From the NCBI GenBank assembly GCA_002414705.1, contig DIAL01000018.1:69517-82230 (forward strand): a DNA stretch of 12,714 nucleotides, read 5' to 3'. The translations under genes and the position numbers were made by a program. Below, in pieces: positions 6,792 to 12,714 of the stretch. Within the stretch, counting starts at the first letter, position 1. Every line of letters begins with the position of its first letter. The notes under the pieces are model-generated. The model was not told the origin of the DNA. It worked only from the letters and a program-made list of their open reading frames with translations, and did no database searches. The DNA is from Flavobacteriaceae bacterium UBA5079. GTDB taxonomy: Bacteria; Bacteroidota; Bacteroidia; Flavobacteriales; Flavobacteriaceae.

Positions 6792-7994
6792 ATGAGTCAA
6801 GGTATTGCCATTACAGGTATGGGAATAATTTCTGCCATTGGAAACAATGTTGCTGAAAATTATGATGCACTTATTACTGAAAAAAAAGGCATTTCGCGTA
6901 TTTCAAAAATTGATACTATTCATAAAAATGATATTATGGTTGGCGAAATTGCTTACTCCAATCAAGAACTTGAGGCGCTTCTTAATTTATCACCTCAAAA
7001 TAATTATTCCAGAACCGCACTTTTAGGTGCTGTAGCAGCAAAAGAAGCTATAAATCAGGCTGGAATTACAGATATTAAAGCCCACAAAACCGGTTTAATT
7101 TCTGCCACAAGTGTTGGTGGCATGGATATGACTGAAAAATATTATTATCAGTATTTAGAGGATAAAAACGCACAAAAATATATTGCTGGTCATCATGCTG
7201 GCGACTCCACACAAAAAATTGCAGAGCAATTAGGCATTGAAGAAAGCTTGGTAACCACAATTAGTACCGCATGCTCATCAGCTGCCAATGCTATTATGCT
7301 TGGCGCACGATTAATAAAAGCTGGTAAATTGGATCGCGTGGTTGTTGGTGGTTCAGACTGTATGTCCAAATTTACTATCAACGGGTTTAAAACACTCATG
7401 ATTTTGTCCGACACCTACAACACACCTTTTGATGACAACCGTAAAGGCTTAAATTTAGGTGAAGCTGCTGCGTATTTGGTTTTAGAATCTGATGCTATTG
7501 TTAAAGCAGAAAACAAACCAGTTTTAGCCTATGTAAAAGGATATGCAAATGCCAATGATGCATTTCACCAAACAGCATCTTCAGAAAATGGTGATGGTGC
7601 AACCCTAGCTATGGAAAAAGCGTTGGAGATTGCCAATTATAAACCAGAAGATATAGATTATATTAATGCTCATGGAACAGCAACTGGCAATAATGATTTA
7701 TCTGAAGGTCGCGCCATTATTCGCGTTTTTGGAAAACAAGCTCCAGAATTTAGTTCTACAAAAGCGTATACAGGACACACATTAGCTGCCGCAGGTGCTA
7801 TTGAAGCTGTGTATTCCGTTTTGGCACTTCAGAATAACATTATTTTCCCAAATTTGAATTTTGAAACACAAATGCAGGAATTTTCAATTACGCCAGAATT
7901 AAAACTTAAAGAAAAAACCCTTAAAACGGTAATGTCTAATTCTTTTGGATTTGGAGGCAATTGTTCAACCGTCATATTTTCAAAAGACAAGTAA
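6792..7994 (+). CDS. Beta-ketoacyl-ACP synthase II-type (elongating ketosynthase)
   Basis: This 400-residue enzyme is closely FabF-like. The nucleophile is Cys161 in TACSSA, followed by His294 in AHGTAT, Lys324, His329 in GHTLAAAGA and the C-terminal loop NSFGFGGNCSTVIF. All catalytic residues are present. It should elongate ACP-bound chains with malonyl-ACP in the cytoplasm. The next gene starts at the last base of its stop codon (TAATG) and encodes a decayed ketosynthase. This is the arrangement of ketosynthase / chain-length-factor pairs such as ApeO-ApeC of aryl polyene synthesis, which act as a heterocomplex. The pairing and polyene product are inferred from this arrangement. The ACP immediately upstream is the likely partner. 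Confidence 0.94.
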   Translation: MSQGIAITGMGIISAIGNNVAENYDALITEKKGISRISKIDTIHKNDIMVGEIAYSNQELEALLNLSPQNNYSRTALLGAVAAKEAINQAGITDIKAHKTGLISATSVGGMDMTEKYYYQYLEDKNAQKYIAGHHAGDSTQKIAEQLGIEESLVTTISTACSSAANAIMLGARLIKAGKLDRVVVGGSDCMSKFTINGFKTLMILSDTYNTPFDDNRKGLNLGEAAAYLVLESDAIVKAENKPVLAYVKGYANANDAFHQTASSENGDGATLAMEKALEIANYKPEDIDYINAHGTATGNNDLSEGRAIIRVFGKQAPEFSSTKAYTGHTLAAAGAIEAVYSVLALQNNIIFPNLNFETQMQEFSITPELKLKEKTLKTVMSNSFGFGGNCSTVIFSKDK

Positions 7995-9058
7995 TGAAAA
8001 ACGTATATATAAATAGTGTTGGTTCTGTTTCTGCTCAAAATACGACAGATGATTCTGATTTTCTAAAAGACATCATTTCATATAACGAAACCACAATTAC
8101 TGCTATAAATCCTAACTACAAAGATTTTATTCCTCCTGCTGCTGCAAGACGTATGGCAAAAGGGATAAAAATGGGTATTGTAGCATCCAAATTAGCTTTA
8201 CAAAAAGCAGGTTTAGAATCTGTAGATGCTATTATAACTGGAACAGGAATGGGTTGTTTACACGATTCTGAAAAATTTTTAAGTGCCATAATTGATAATA
8301 ATGAAGAATATTTAACACCAACGCCTTTTATTCAATCCACACATAATACGGTTGGTGGACAGATTGCTTTGGAAATTCAATGTAAAGGCTATAATTTCAC
8401 CTATGTTCATGGTAGTAATTCTTTTGAATCTGCTCTATTAGATGCCAAGTTGCAATTAGAATTAGATGAAGCTAATAACATATTAATTGGTGGTGTTGAT
8501 GAATTAGCAGATCATACCATTGTACTCAATAAAATAATCCATCATATTAAGGAAGAACCTGTTGAAAGTTCTAAAATATTAGATTCCAAAACCAAAGGTG
8601 CTGTTTTTAGCGAAGGCGCTAACTTTTTTGTCGTTTCCAATAAAAAGAAAGCATCGTCACTTGCACAAATTGAAGCCTTGGAAATTTACAATACCTTGAC
8701 AATCGATTCAGTTGAAAACCAAGCTCGTCAATTTTTAAAAGAAAATCATATAAATCCTTCTAACGTAGATGCACTTATTTTAGGTAATAATGGTGATGTT
8801 GAGTTTGATACGTTTTACCATAAATTAGCAACAGGCGATTTTAAAAACACGCAACAATTTGTTTATAAACCTTGGACTGGCGAATTTAACACGGTTTCTT
8901 CTTTCGGGTTACTTTTGGCAGCAAACATTTTAAAAATACAAAATACACCTGAACCGTTTAAATTAAACAACACAAACACCTCTCATTATAAAACCATACT
9001 TTTATATAACCAGTATCGTGGAGAAAATCATAGTTTCACCTTACTTCGTACATGTTAA
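7994..9058 (+). CDS. Ketosynthase-like chain-length factor, catalytic triad lost
   Basis: This 354-residue protein keeps ketosynthase length and fold signals, including PTPFIQSTHNTVGGQIAL (109-126), but lacks catalysis. The nucleophile region YVHGSNSFE (137-145) has no Cys. The first His motif reads LILGNNGD (261-268). The region of the second His reads YKPWTGEFNTVSSFG (291-305), with Glu297 at the His position. This is the pattern of chain-length factors (KS-beta), for example ApeC in aryl polyene synthesis. The ATG at 7994 overlaps the stop of the active ketosynthase by one base, so a 1:1 complex is likely. The upstream in-frame TTG at 7961 is less plausible. It probably shapes the chain cavity and sets polyene length; this is inference from the family. 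Confidence 0.86.
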   Translation: MKNVYINSVGSVSAQNTTDDSDFLKDIISYNETTITAINPNYKDFIPPAAARRMAKGIKMGIVASKLALQKAGLESVDAIITGTGMGCLHDSEKFLSAIIDNNEEYLTPTPFIQSTHNTVGGQIALEIQCKGYNFTYVHGSNSFESALLDAKLQLELDEANNILIGGVDELADHTIVLNKIIHHIKEEPVESSKILDSKTKGAVFSEGANFFVVSNKKKASSLAQIEALEIYNTLTIDSVENQARQFLKENHINPSNVDALILGNNGDVEFDTFYHKLATGDFKNTQQFVYKPWTGEFNTVSSFGLLLAANILKIQNTPEPFKLNNTNTSHYKTILLYNQYRGENHSFTLLRTC

Positions 9059-9828
9059 ATTTTAAATCGGTAAACGTAACAACTAGTGTTATTTTTATAG
9101 GTTTATTAGTTATTTTTCTAATAAAACCTATAAGCATCTGGTGGTTTATTTTACTTATTTTAAGTTGGTTAATATTAACCGCTTTGGGTTCTGGATTGGT
9201 TGGTTGGAATTACCATATTAAAAGTCTAAATGCGAATAAAAACGCGCCGGAAAACCACATAGCCATCACATTTGATGATGGACCAAATCCTGATTTCACT
9301 CCTCAAGTTTTAGCATTACTAAATAAATTTCAAGCCAAAGCAACTTTTTTCTGTATTGGAAAACAGATAGAAAACCATCCTGAATTGTTTAAGAAAATTC
9401 TAGATGAAGGTCATACCATTGGAAATCACACCTATACGCATAACAACAATTTTGGTTTTTTTAAAACAGAAAAGGTTCAAGGGGAATTAGAAAAAACCAA
9501 CAGTATTATAAGAGAAATCAGTGGTTTGAACTCCAAGTTATATCGTCCAGCTTTTGGTGTCACCAATCCACGGATTCGTCGTGCTGTTCAAAATTTAAAT
9601 TTAACATCCATTGGTTGGAATAAACGCTCGTTAGATACAACCCATTTATCTGAAAAAACCATTTTTAAACGTGTTACCAAAAATCTGAAATCTGGCGATG
9701 TTATTTTACTGCATGATACCAACGAAAAATCGGTTAGGGTTTTGGAACAGTTATTGCTACTTTTACGAGAAACTAATTTTCAATCTGTAACGGTTGATTC
9801 GTTATTTAACATTACAGCTTATGCGTAA
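9052..9828 (+). CDS. Membrane-anchored NodB-type polysaccharide deacetylase
   Basis: Two hydrophobic stretches at the N-terminus (about 12-27 and 29-50) anchor a NodB deacetylase domain. The metal-site motifs are intact: TFDDGP (73-78), GNHTYTH with His126 and His130, RPAFG (165-169) and LLHDT (219-223). Such enzymes are metal-dependent deacetylases of N- or O-acetyl groups. The catalytic part could face either side of the inner membrane; the hairpin-like double segment is ambiguous. It overlaps the chain-length factor by 7 bases and the LolA-like gene by 8, so it is firmly part of the operon. Deacetylases of this family are found in flexirubin-type clusters; the acetylated substrate is unknown. 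Length (258) is normal for a short NodB protein. Confidence 0.88.
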   Translation: MLNFKSVNVTTSVIFIGLLVIFLIKPISIWWFILLILSWLILTALGSGLVGWNYHIKSLNANKNAPENHIAITFDDGPNPDFTPQVLALLNKFQAKATFFCIGKQIENHPELFKKILDEGHTIGNHTYTHNNNFGFFKTEKVQGELEKTNSIIREISGLNSKLYRPAFGVTNPRIRRAVQNLNLTSIGWNKRSLDTTHLSEKTIFKRVTKNLKSGDVILLHDTNEKSVRVLEQLLLLLRETNFQSVTVDSLFNITAYA

Positions 9829-10438
9829 TATATTTATACTATGTTTCTTTTTAGTTCTGAATGTACAGGCTCAAAAACCTATGAGTTCAGCAGAAGCAGA
9901 TGCTTTAAAAAGCTTGGTTAAACAACAAGCAAAAACGACCAAAACTATTACTAGTGAGTTTACACAGTACAAACACATGGATTTTTTATCCAATGATATT
10001 GTTACCAAAGGCAACTTACATTTTAAAGCGCCAAACTTGGTAAAATGGTCTTATGTGGAACCATTTACCTATTCGGTTATCTTTAAAAACGAAACGCTTT
10101 ATATTAACGACGAAGGAAAAAAAAGTAATATAGACATGAGTTCTAGCAAGCTTTTTAAACAACTAAATACGCTTATCATTAAAAGTATAAAAGGTGATAT
10201 GTTTGATACAGAGGAATTTACCATAGAATACTATAAAGCTGGAAATAATAGTTTGGTATATTTTACACCGAAAGAAAAAAAATCGGCTTCATTTATAGAA
10301 TCTTTTCATCTTACATTTAATGACAAAGGTGATGTTGAAATTGTAAAAATGATTGAACCATCAGGCGATTACACCAAAATTGTTTTTAGTAATAAAGTAT
10401 TAAACAATCCGGTTTCCGATGCGCTATTTACTAATTAG
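9821..10438 (+). CDS. LolA-like outer-membrane lipoprotein carrier protein
   Basis: The 205-residue protein carries a clear signal peptide (cut near VQA-Q, residue 17) and then the LolA-like half-barrel. SEFTQ (45-49) and GNLHFKAPNLVKWSYVEP (64-81) match the family pattern 'g.f.q......G.l.f.rP.l.rw.y..P'. It should act in the periplasm as a hydrophobic-ligand carrier. The ATG at 9821 overlaps the deacetylase stop by 8 bases and gives the signal peptide directly; an in-frame TTG at 9794 would add 9 residues and is less likely. LolA-like genes are a standard part of aryl polyene clusters. Here it probably moves the pigment or its lipid form toward the outer membrane rather than serving general lipoproteins; that is inference. 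Confidence 0.9.
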   Translation: MRNIFILCFFLVLNVQAQKPMSSAEADALKSLVKQQAKTTKTITSEFTQYKHMDFLSNDIVTKGNLHFKAPNLVKWSYVEPFTYSVIFKNETLYINDEGKKSNIDMSSSKLFKQLNTLIIKSIKGDMFDTEEFTIEYYKAGNNSLVYFTPKEKKSASFIESFHLTFNDKGDVEIVKMIEPSGDYTKIVFSNKVLNNPVSDALFTN

Positions 10439-11024
10439 TTGGTGTTTTTTAATAGTTAGTTGTGGGTCTTTCTCTAAAAGACAACAATTAACAGAACAAA
10501 ACACGAGCACCGAAATCATTATAAACCCTTATTTTTCAGATGCCAGTCAAGATTATGTTTACAAGGCTAGTATTCAAGTTTACAACAACAATTTTGGAGG
10601 CTTATTAATCGTTAAAAAAATTGAAGACGGAAATCATCGGGTTGTTTTTACAACAGAAATGGGTGCAAAATTATTCGACTTTACCATAACCGAAACCGAT
10701 TTCAAAGTGAATTACATTCTGGATGAACTCGACAAAAAATTACTCATAAATCTGCTGAAAACAGATTTTAAAGCTTTGGTGCAAGAACAGAGTGTGATTT
10801 CCAAAAGTTTCACAAAAGATAATTATCAAATTCATCAAACATCTATACTGGGTAAAAAACATTTTTACTATGTTTCAGAGCAGTTGGATCAAATAATACG
10901 AACAGGCTATCGAAAAGAGAAGGTTCACTTTTTCTTTACAGATATAAGTAATAATATTGCAAAAAACGTTAGCATTGCGCATAGCAACATCAAATTAACA
11001 ATTAGCTTAAAATCAATTTTATAA
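10419..11024 (+). CDS. LolB/DUF3261-like lipoprotein
   Basis: This 201-residue protein starts with a lipoprotein signal, MRYLLISWCFLIVSCG, with the acylated Cys15. The rest is beta-rich: YVYKASIQVYNNNFGGLLIVKK is followed by HRVVFTTEMGAKLFDFTI and a long alternating region. That pattern resembles the LolB/DUF3261 half-barrel that often pairs with LolA-like genes in aryl polyene clusters. It should be anchored in a membrane facing the periplasm, most likely the outer one. The start lies 20 bases inside the LolA-like gene, so translation is coupled. A receptor role for the carrier's cargo is inferred from the pairing. I recognise the fold only by eye, so the family call is tentative though the lipoprotein call is firm. 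Confidence 0.78.
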   Translation: MRYLLISWCFLIVSCGSFSKRQQLTEQNTSTEIIINPYFSDASQDYVYKASIQVYNNNFGGLLIVKKIEDGNHRVVFTTEMGAKLFDFTITETDFKVNYILDELDKKLLINLLKTDFKALVQEQSVISKSFTKDNYQIHQTSILGKKHFYYVSEQLDQIIRTGYRKEKVHFFFTDISNNIAKNVSIAHSNIKLTISLKSIL

Positions 11025-11029
11025 ACCAT

Positions 11030-11677
11030 ATGAAAAATCTATTATTACTAGTCGTTTGCTTATGTTTTACTGCTGCAACCTTTGCACAAGTAAAAGTACG
11101 TCCAGGTTTTAGAGCTGGTATAAATTCCGCAACCGTTACAAATCTTGATAATAACAGTCGAAGAATCGGATTTCAAGGTGCCATGTTTGTCAACATTCAT
11201 TTTCCAAAAGTTTACGAATTACAAGTAGAAGCATCCTACTCCAACCAAGGATTTAATCAAGGTAGTTTTTCAAGTATTAATCCGTATGATGGTCAAGTTT
11301 ACAGAAATCCTGGAAACGATGTTAGTATTCATTATATAGGTGCAGCAATTTCTAATAAGTTCTTTTTTATTCCAGATGTTGGCTTACATTTTTTAGTTGG
11401 TCCTAGTTTAGAAATTAATGTTTCTGATAATACCAATGGTGATATTATTCCAATAGACATTGCCTTTTTTGGTGGTATTGGTTATGAGTTCCCAATGGGA
11501 TTAGGAATTGAAGCTCGCTATAAACAAGGGTTTGTTGATGTAAGAGACGATTTTTTTAACGATAATTATTATGATAACGATTATACCTTCGGGAGTAATG
11601 ATGATGACTATTATAACGGCAATAATAAGCTGAATTCTGTCATACAATTGAGTGTTTATTATAAATTTGGTTTCTAA
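11030..11677 (+). CDS. Outer-membrane beta-barrel protein, paralogue 1 (PorT-like)
   Basis: The 215-residue protein has a signal peptide ending at FAQ (residue 20) and then alternating aromatic/hydrophobic strands typical of small outer-membrane barrels (OMP_b-brl_2 / PorT-like). It ends in the aromatic strand YYKFGF. Landmarks are RAG near 28-30, YSNQG (70-74) and ARYKQG (162-167). A very acidic, Asn- and Tyr-rich surface loop lies at 173-199, a difference from its neighbour. It sits 5 bases after the lipoprotein and 8 before its paralogue, so the two are likely a tandem duplication in the operon. Role unknown; structural or pigment-related functions in the outer membrane are guesses from context. 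Confidence 0.85.
   Translation: MKNLLLLVVCLCFTAATFAQVKVRPGFRAGINSATVTNLDNNSRRIGFQGAMFVNIHFPKVYELQVEASYSNQGFNQGSFSSINPYDGQVYRNPGNDVSIHYIGAAISNKFFFIPDVGLHFLVGPSLEINVSDNTNGDIIPIDIAFFGGIGYEFPMGLGIEARYKQGFVDVRDDFFNDNYYDNDYTFGSNDDDYYNGNNKLNSVIQLSVYYKFGF
11513..11532 (+). repeat. 20-bp direct repeat, copy 1 (paralogous barrel genes)
   Basis: The sequence gctcgctataaacaagggtt encodes the ARYKQG motif and occurs exactly again at 12157-12176. It marks the common ancestry of the two barrel genes and could favour recombination between them. It is coding sequence, not a separate element. Confidence 0.85.
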
Positions 11678-11685
11678 AAAACCAC

Positions 11686-12300
11686 ATGAAAACCCTACTC
11701 TTTATTTTAGCTATAACCTGTGTTATAAACCTATCGTTTTCTCAATCAGAAAAAGGAATTGGCATTCGTGCAGGCGCTAATATTTCTACATTAACAAATT
11801 CAGATTTAGACGCTAAAACTAATGTTTATTTAGGTGTGTTTTATCAAGTGCGTTTTTCCGAATTATATGCCTTACAACCTGAATTAGGCTATTCAAATCA
11901 AGGAGGTATAACAAAAGGAAACAATCCTGTCTATATAGAATATATAACACTTGGAGCCACTAATAAGTTTTTTATTGCACCTGCTCAAGGTCTTTATATA
12001 TCCATCACACCTGGTTTTGATTTTGATATAGACGATACTTTTTTTGGCATATCTAATAGTGACGATAATCTATTTGATGGAAACGATGCCACGTTTATAG
12101 ATTTTAGCATCTCATTTGGTCTAGGTTTTGAATTAAAAAATGGCTTATCTTTTGATGCTCGCTATAAACAAGGGTTAATTGATGTTTATTCCGATGCATT
12201 TCATAGTTTTGACTCTGAATTATACGAAGCTAAAAATCAATTTAATGCTGTTTTTCAGATAGGGATTGCTTATAAATTTAATCTAACAAAAAATAAATAG
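11686..12300 (+). CDS. Outer-membrane beta-barrel protein, paralogue 2 (PorT-like)
   Basis: This 204-residue paralogue of the preceding gene has a signal peptide ending at SFSQ (residue 20) and the same barrel outline: RAG (28-30), YSNQG (69-73) and ARYKQG (158-163). The acidic loop of the first copy is replaced by a shorter one (about 167-182). The C-terminus reads YKFNLTKNK instead of ending on an aromatic residue, so the last strand has a polar tail. A 20-base exact match between the two genes covers the ARYKQG motif. The stop is 2 bases from the dehydratase start. The shared outline but divergent loops suggest two barrels with different outer surfaces. No ligand or function can be read from the sequence. 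Confidence 0.83.
   Translation: MKTLLFILAITCVINLSFSQSEKGIGIRAGANISTLTNSDLDAKTNVYLGVFYQVRFSELYALQPELGYSNQGGITKGNNPVYIEYITLGATNKFFIAPAQGLYISITPGFDFDIDDTFFGISNSDDNLFDGNDATFIDFSISFGLGFELKNGLSFDARYKQGLIDVYSDAFHSFDSELYEAKNQFNAVFQIGIAYKFNLTKNK
12157..12176 (+). repeat. 20-bp direct repeat, copy 2 (paralogous barrel genes)
   Basis: Exact second copy of the match at 11513-11532, in the same reading frame of the second barrel gene. Recombination between the copies would fuse the two genes into a single hybrid barrel in frame. Confidence 0.85.
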
Positions 12301-12302
12301 TC

Positions 12303-12668
12303 ATGTTGTTAAAAGACTTTTATACCGTAAATAAATTAGAATTCACAGACGGCAAGGCTGTTGGTCATATTACTATTAATAAAGATCATGATGTTTTTAA
12401 AGGGCATTTTCCTGGAAACCCTGTAACTCCAGGTGTTTGTATGATGCAGATTATTAAAGAACTTTCTGAAGAAGTCCTTTCAAAAAAACTCTTTATGCAA
12501 TCTGCAAGTAATGTAAAATTTATGGCCATTATTAATCCAGAAAAAACACCAGATTTGGAACTTACTTTGGAGATTGATGAAACCGAAACAGGATTTCGTG
12601 TTAAAAACATAACCAAGTTTAACGATACTGTGGCATTAAAATTGACTACGTCTTACAACGTAATATAA
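12303..12668 (+). CDS. FabZ-like hot-dog 3-hydroxyacyl-ACP dehydratase
   Basis: This 121-residue hot-dog protein has the FabA/FabZ motif GHFPGNPVTPGV with catalytic-type His35. In FabZ the general acid/base Glu lies 14 residues after that His, in PGVLxxEAxAQ; here the matching residue is Gln49 (PGVCMMQ), and Glu53 is one turn further on. It may be a variant dehydratase of the kind used in polyene chains, where dehydration after each extension keeps the double bonds conjugated, or it may need a partner subunit, as ApeI-ApeP do. It would act in the cytoplasm on 3-hydroxyacyl-ACP. The gene starts 2 bases after the second barrel gene. The ketoreductase needed before it is not in the window. Confidence 0.83.
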   Translation: MLLKDFYTVNKLEFTDGKAVGHITINKDHDVFKGHFPGNPVTPGVCMMQIIKELSEEVLSKKLFMQSASNVKFMAIINPEKTPDLELTLEIDETETGFRVKNITKFNDTVALKLTTSYNVI

Positions 12669-12674
12669 AAACCC

Positions 12675-12714
12675 ATGAAATACTTACTTATAAGTTTTGT
12701 CTTACTTTTTTCCA
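12675..12714 (+). CDS. Start of an exported protein, 3'-truncated by window edge
   Basis: An ATG 6 bases after the dehydratase stop opens a frame reading MKYLLISFVLLFS to the end of the window. The Lys followed by a hydrophobic run is a typical signal-peptide or lipoprotein-signal start. The close spacing suggests that the operon continues. Nothing can be said about the mature protein. Confidence 0.6.
   Translation, partial: MKYLLISFVLLFS

Noticed and set aside
7075..7414. Antisense reading frames under the FabF-type gene
   Set aside because: They are shadows of a strongly conserved enzyme and show no recognisable domain.
7961..7993. Longer chain-length-factor start at a TTG
   Set aside because: The ATG at 7994 gives the expected N-terminus and a TAATG junction; the extra residues lie in the conserved end of the previous gene.
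12386..12616. Antisense frame under the dehydratase
   Set aside because: It lies fully inside a conserved hot-dog gene and has no motif of its own.

Overview
The window looks like a member of the Bacteroidetes, most likely the family Flavobacteriaceae. The DNA is strongly AT-rich, Shine-Dalgarno sites are weak or absent, and all genes lie on one strand. The gene content matches the aryl polyene / flexirubin type of pigment cluster known from that phylum. The species cannot be named from the sequence. The hallmark flexirubin genes darA and darB, a tyrosine or histidine ammonia-lyase, the ketoreductase and an RND exporter are not in the window, so the pigment class is inferred from the genes present.

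Layout, all on the + strand and packed like one operon (largest gap 26 bases, many 1-20 base overlaps). Positions 1-252 hold the 3' end of a small helix-turn-helix-like protein, and 242-1240 a BtrH-type acyltransferase. Positions 1241-3245 encode an ABC-2 exporter (ATPase plus permease). Positions 3223-9058 are the biosynthetic core: a hot-dog thioesterase, a ketosynthase with a full triad, a SAM methyltransferase, a half-length ketosynthase-like protein, an acyl carrier protein, a second full ketosynthase and a triad-less chain-length-factor-like partner. Positions 9052-11024 are an envelope module: membrane-anchored NodB deacetylase, LolA-like carrier and a LolB/DUF3261-like lipoprotein. Positions 11030-12300 hold two tandem paralogous outer-membrane barrels. 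Positions 12303-12668 encode a FabZ-like hot-dog dehydratase, and 12675-12714 the start of another exported protein.

Working model (inference): the ACP carries a growing aryl polyene chain. The ketosynthase / chain-length-factor pair (6792-9058) extends it, the hot-dog protein dehydrates it, and the methyltransferase decorates the aromatic ring. The second ketosynthase and the half-ketosynthase start or modify chains, the thioesterase releases or edits them, and the BtrH-like enzyme moves the acyl chain from ACP to an acceptor. The ABC exporter, LolA/LolB-like pair and barrel proteins may place the product in the outer membrane.

The points most worth a second look are the half-length ketosynthase-like protein, the decayed chain-length factor, the His-to-Asp change in the methyltransferase, the Glu-to-Gln change in the dehydratase, and the dedicated envelope-delivery set. 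No RNA genes, CRISPR arrays, insertion sequences or convincing terminators were seen, and no stretch over 300 bases lacks a gene.
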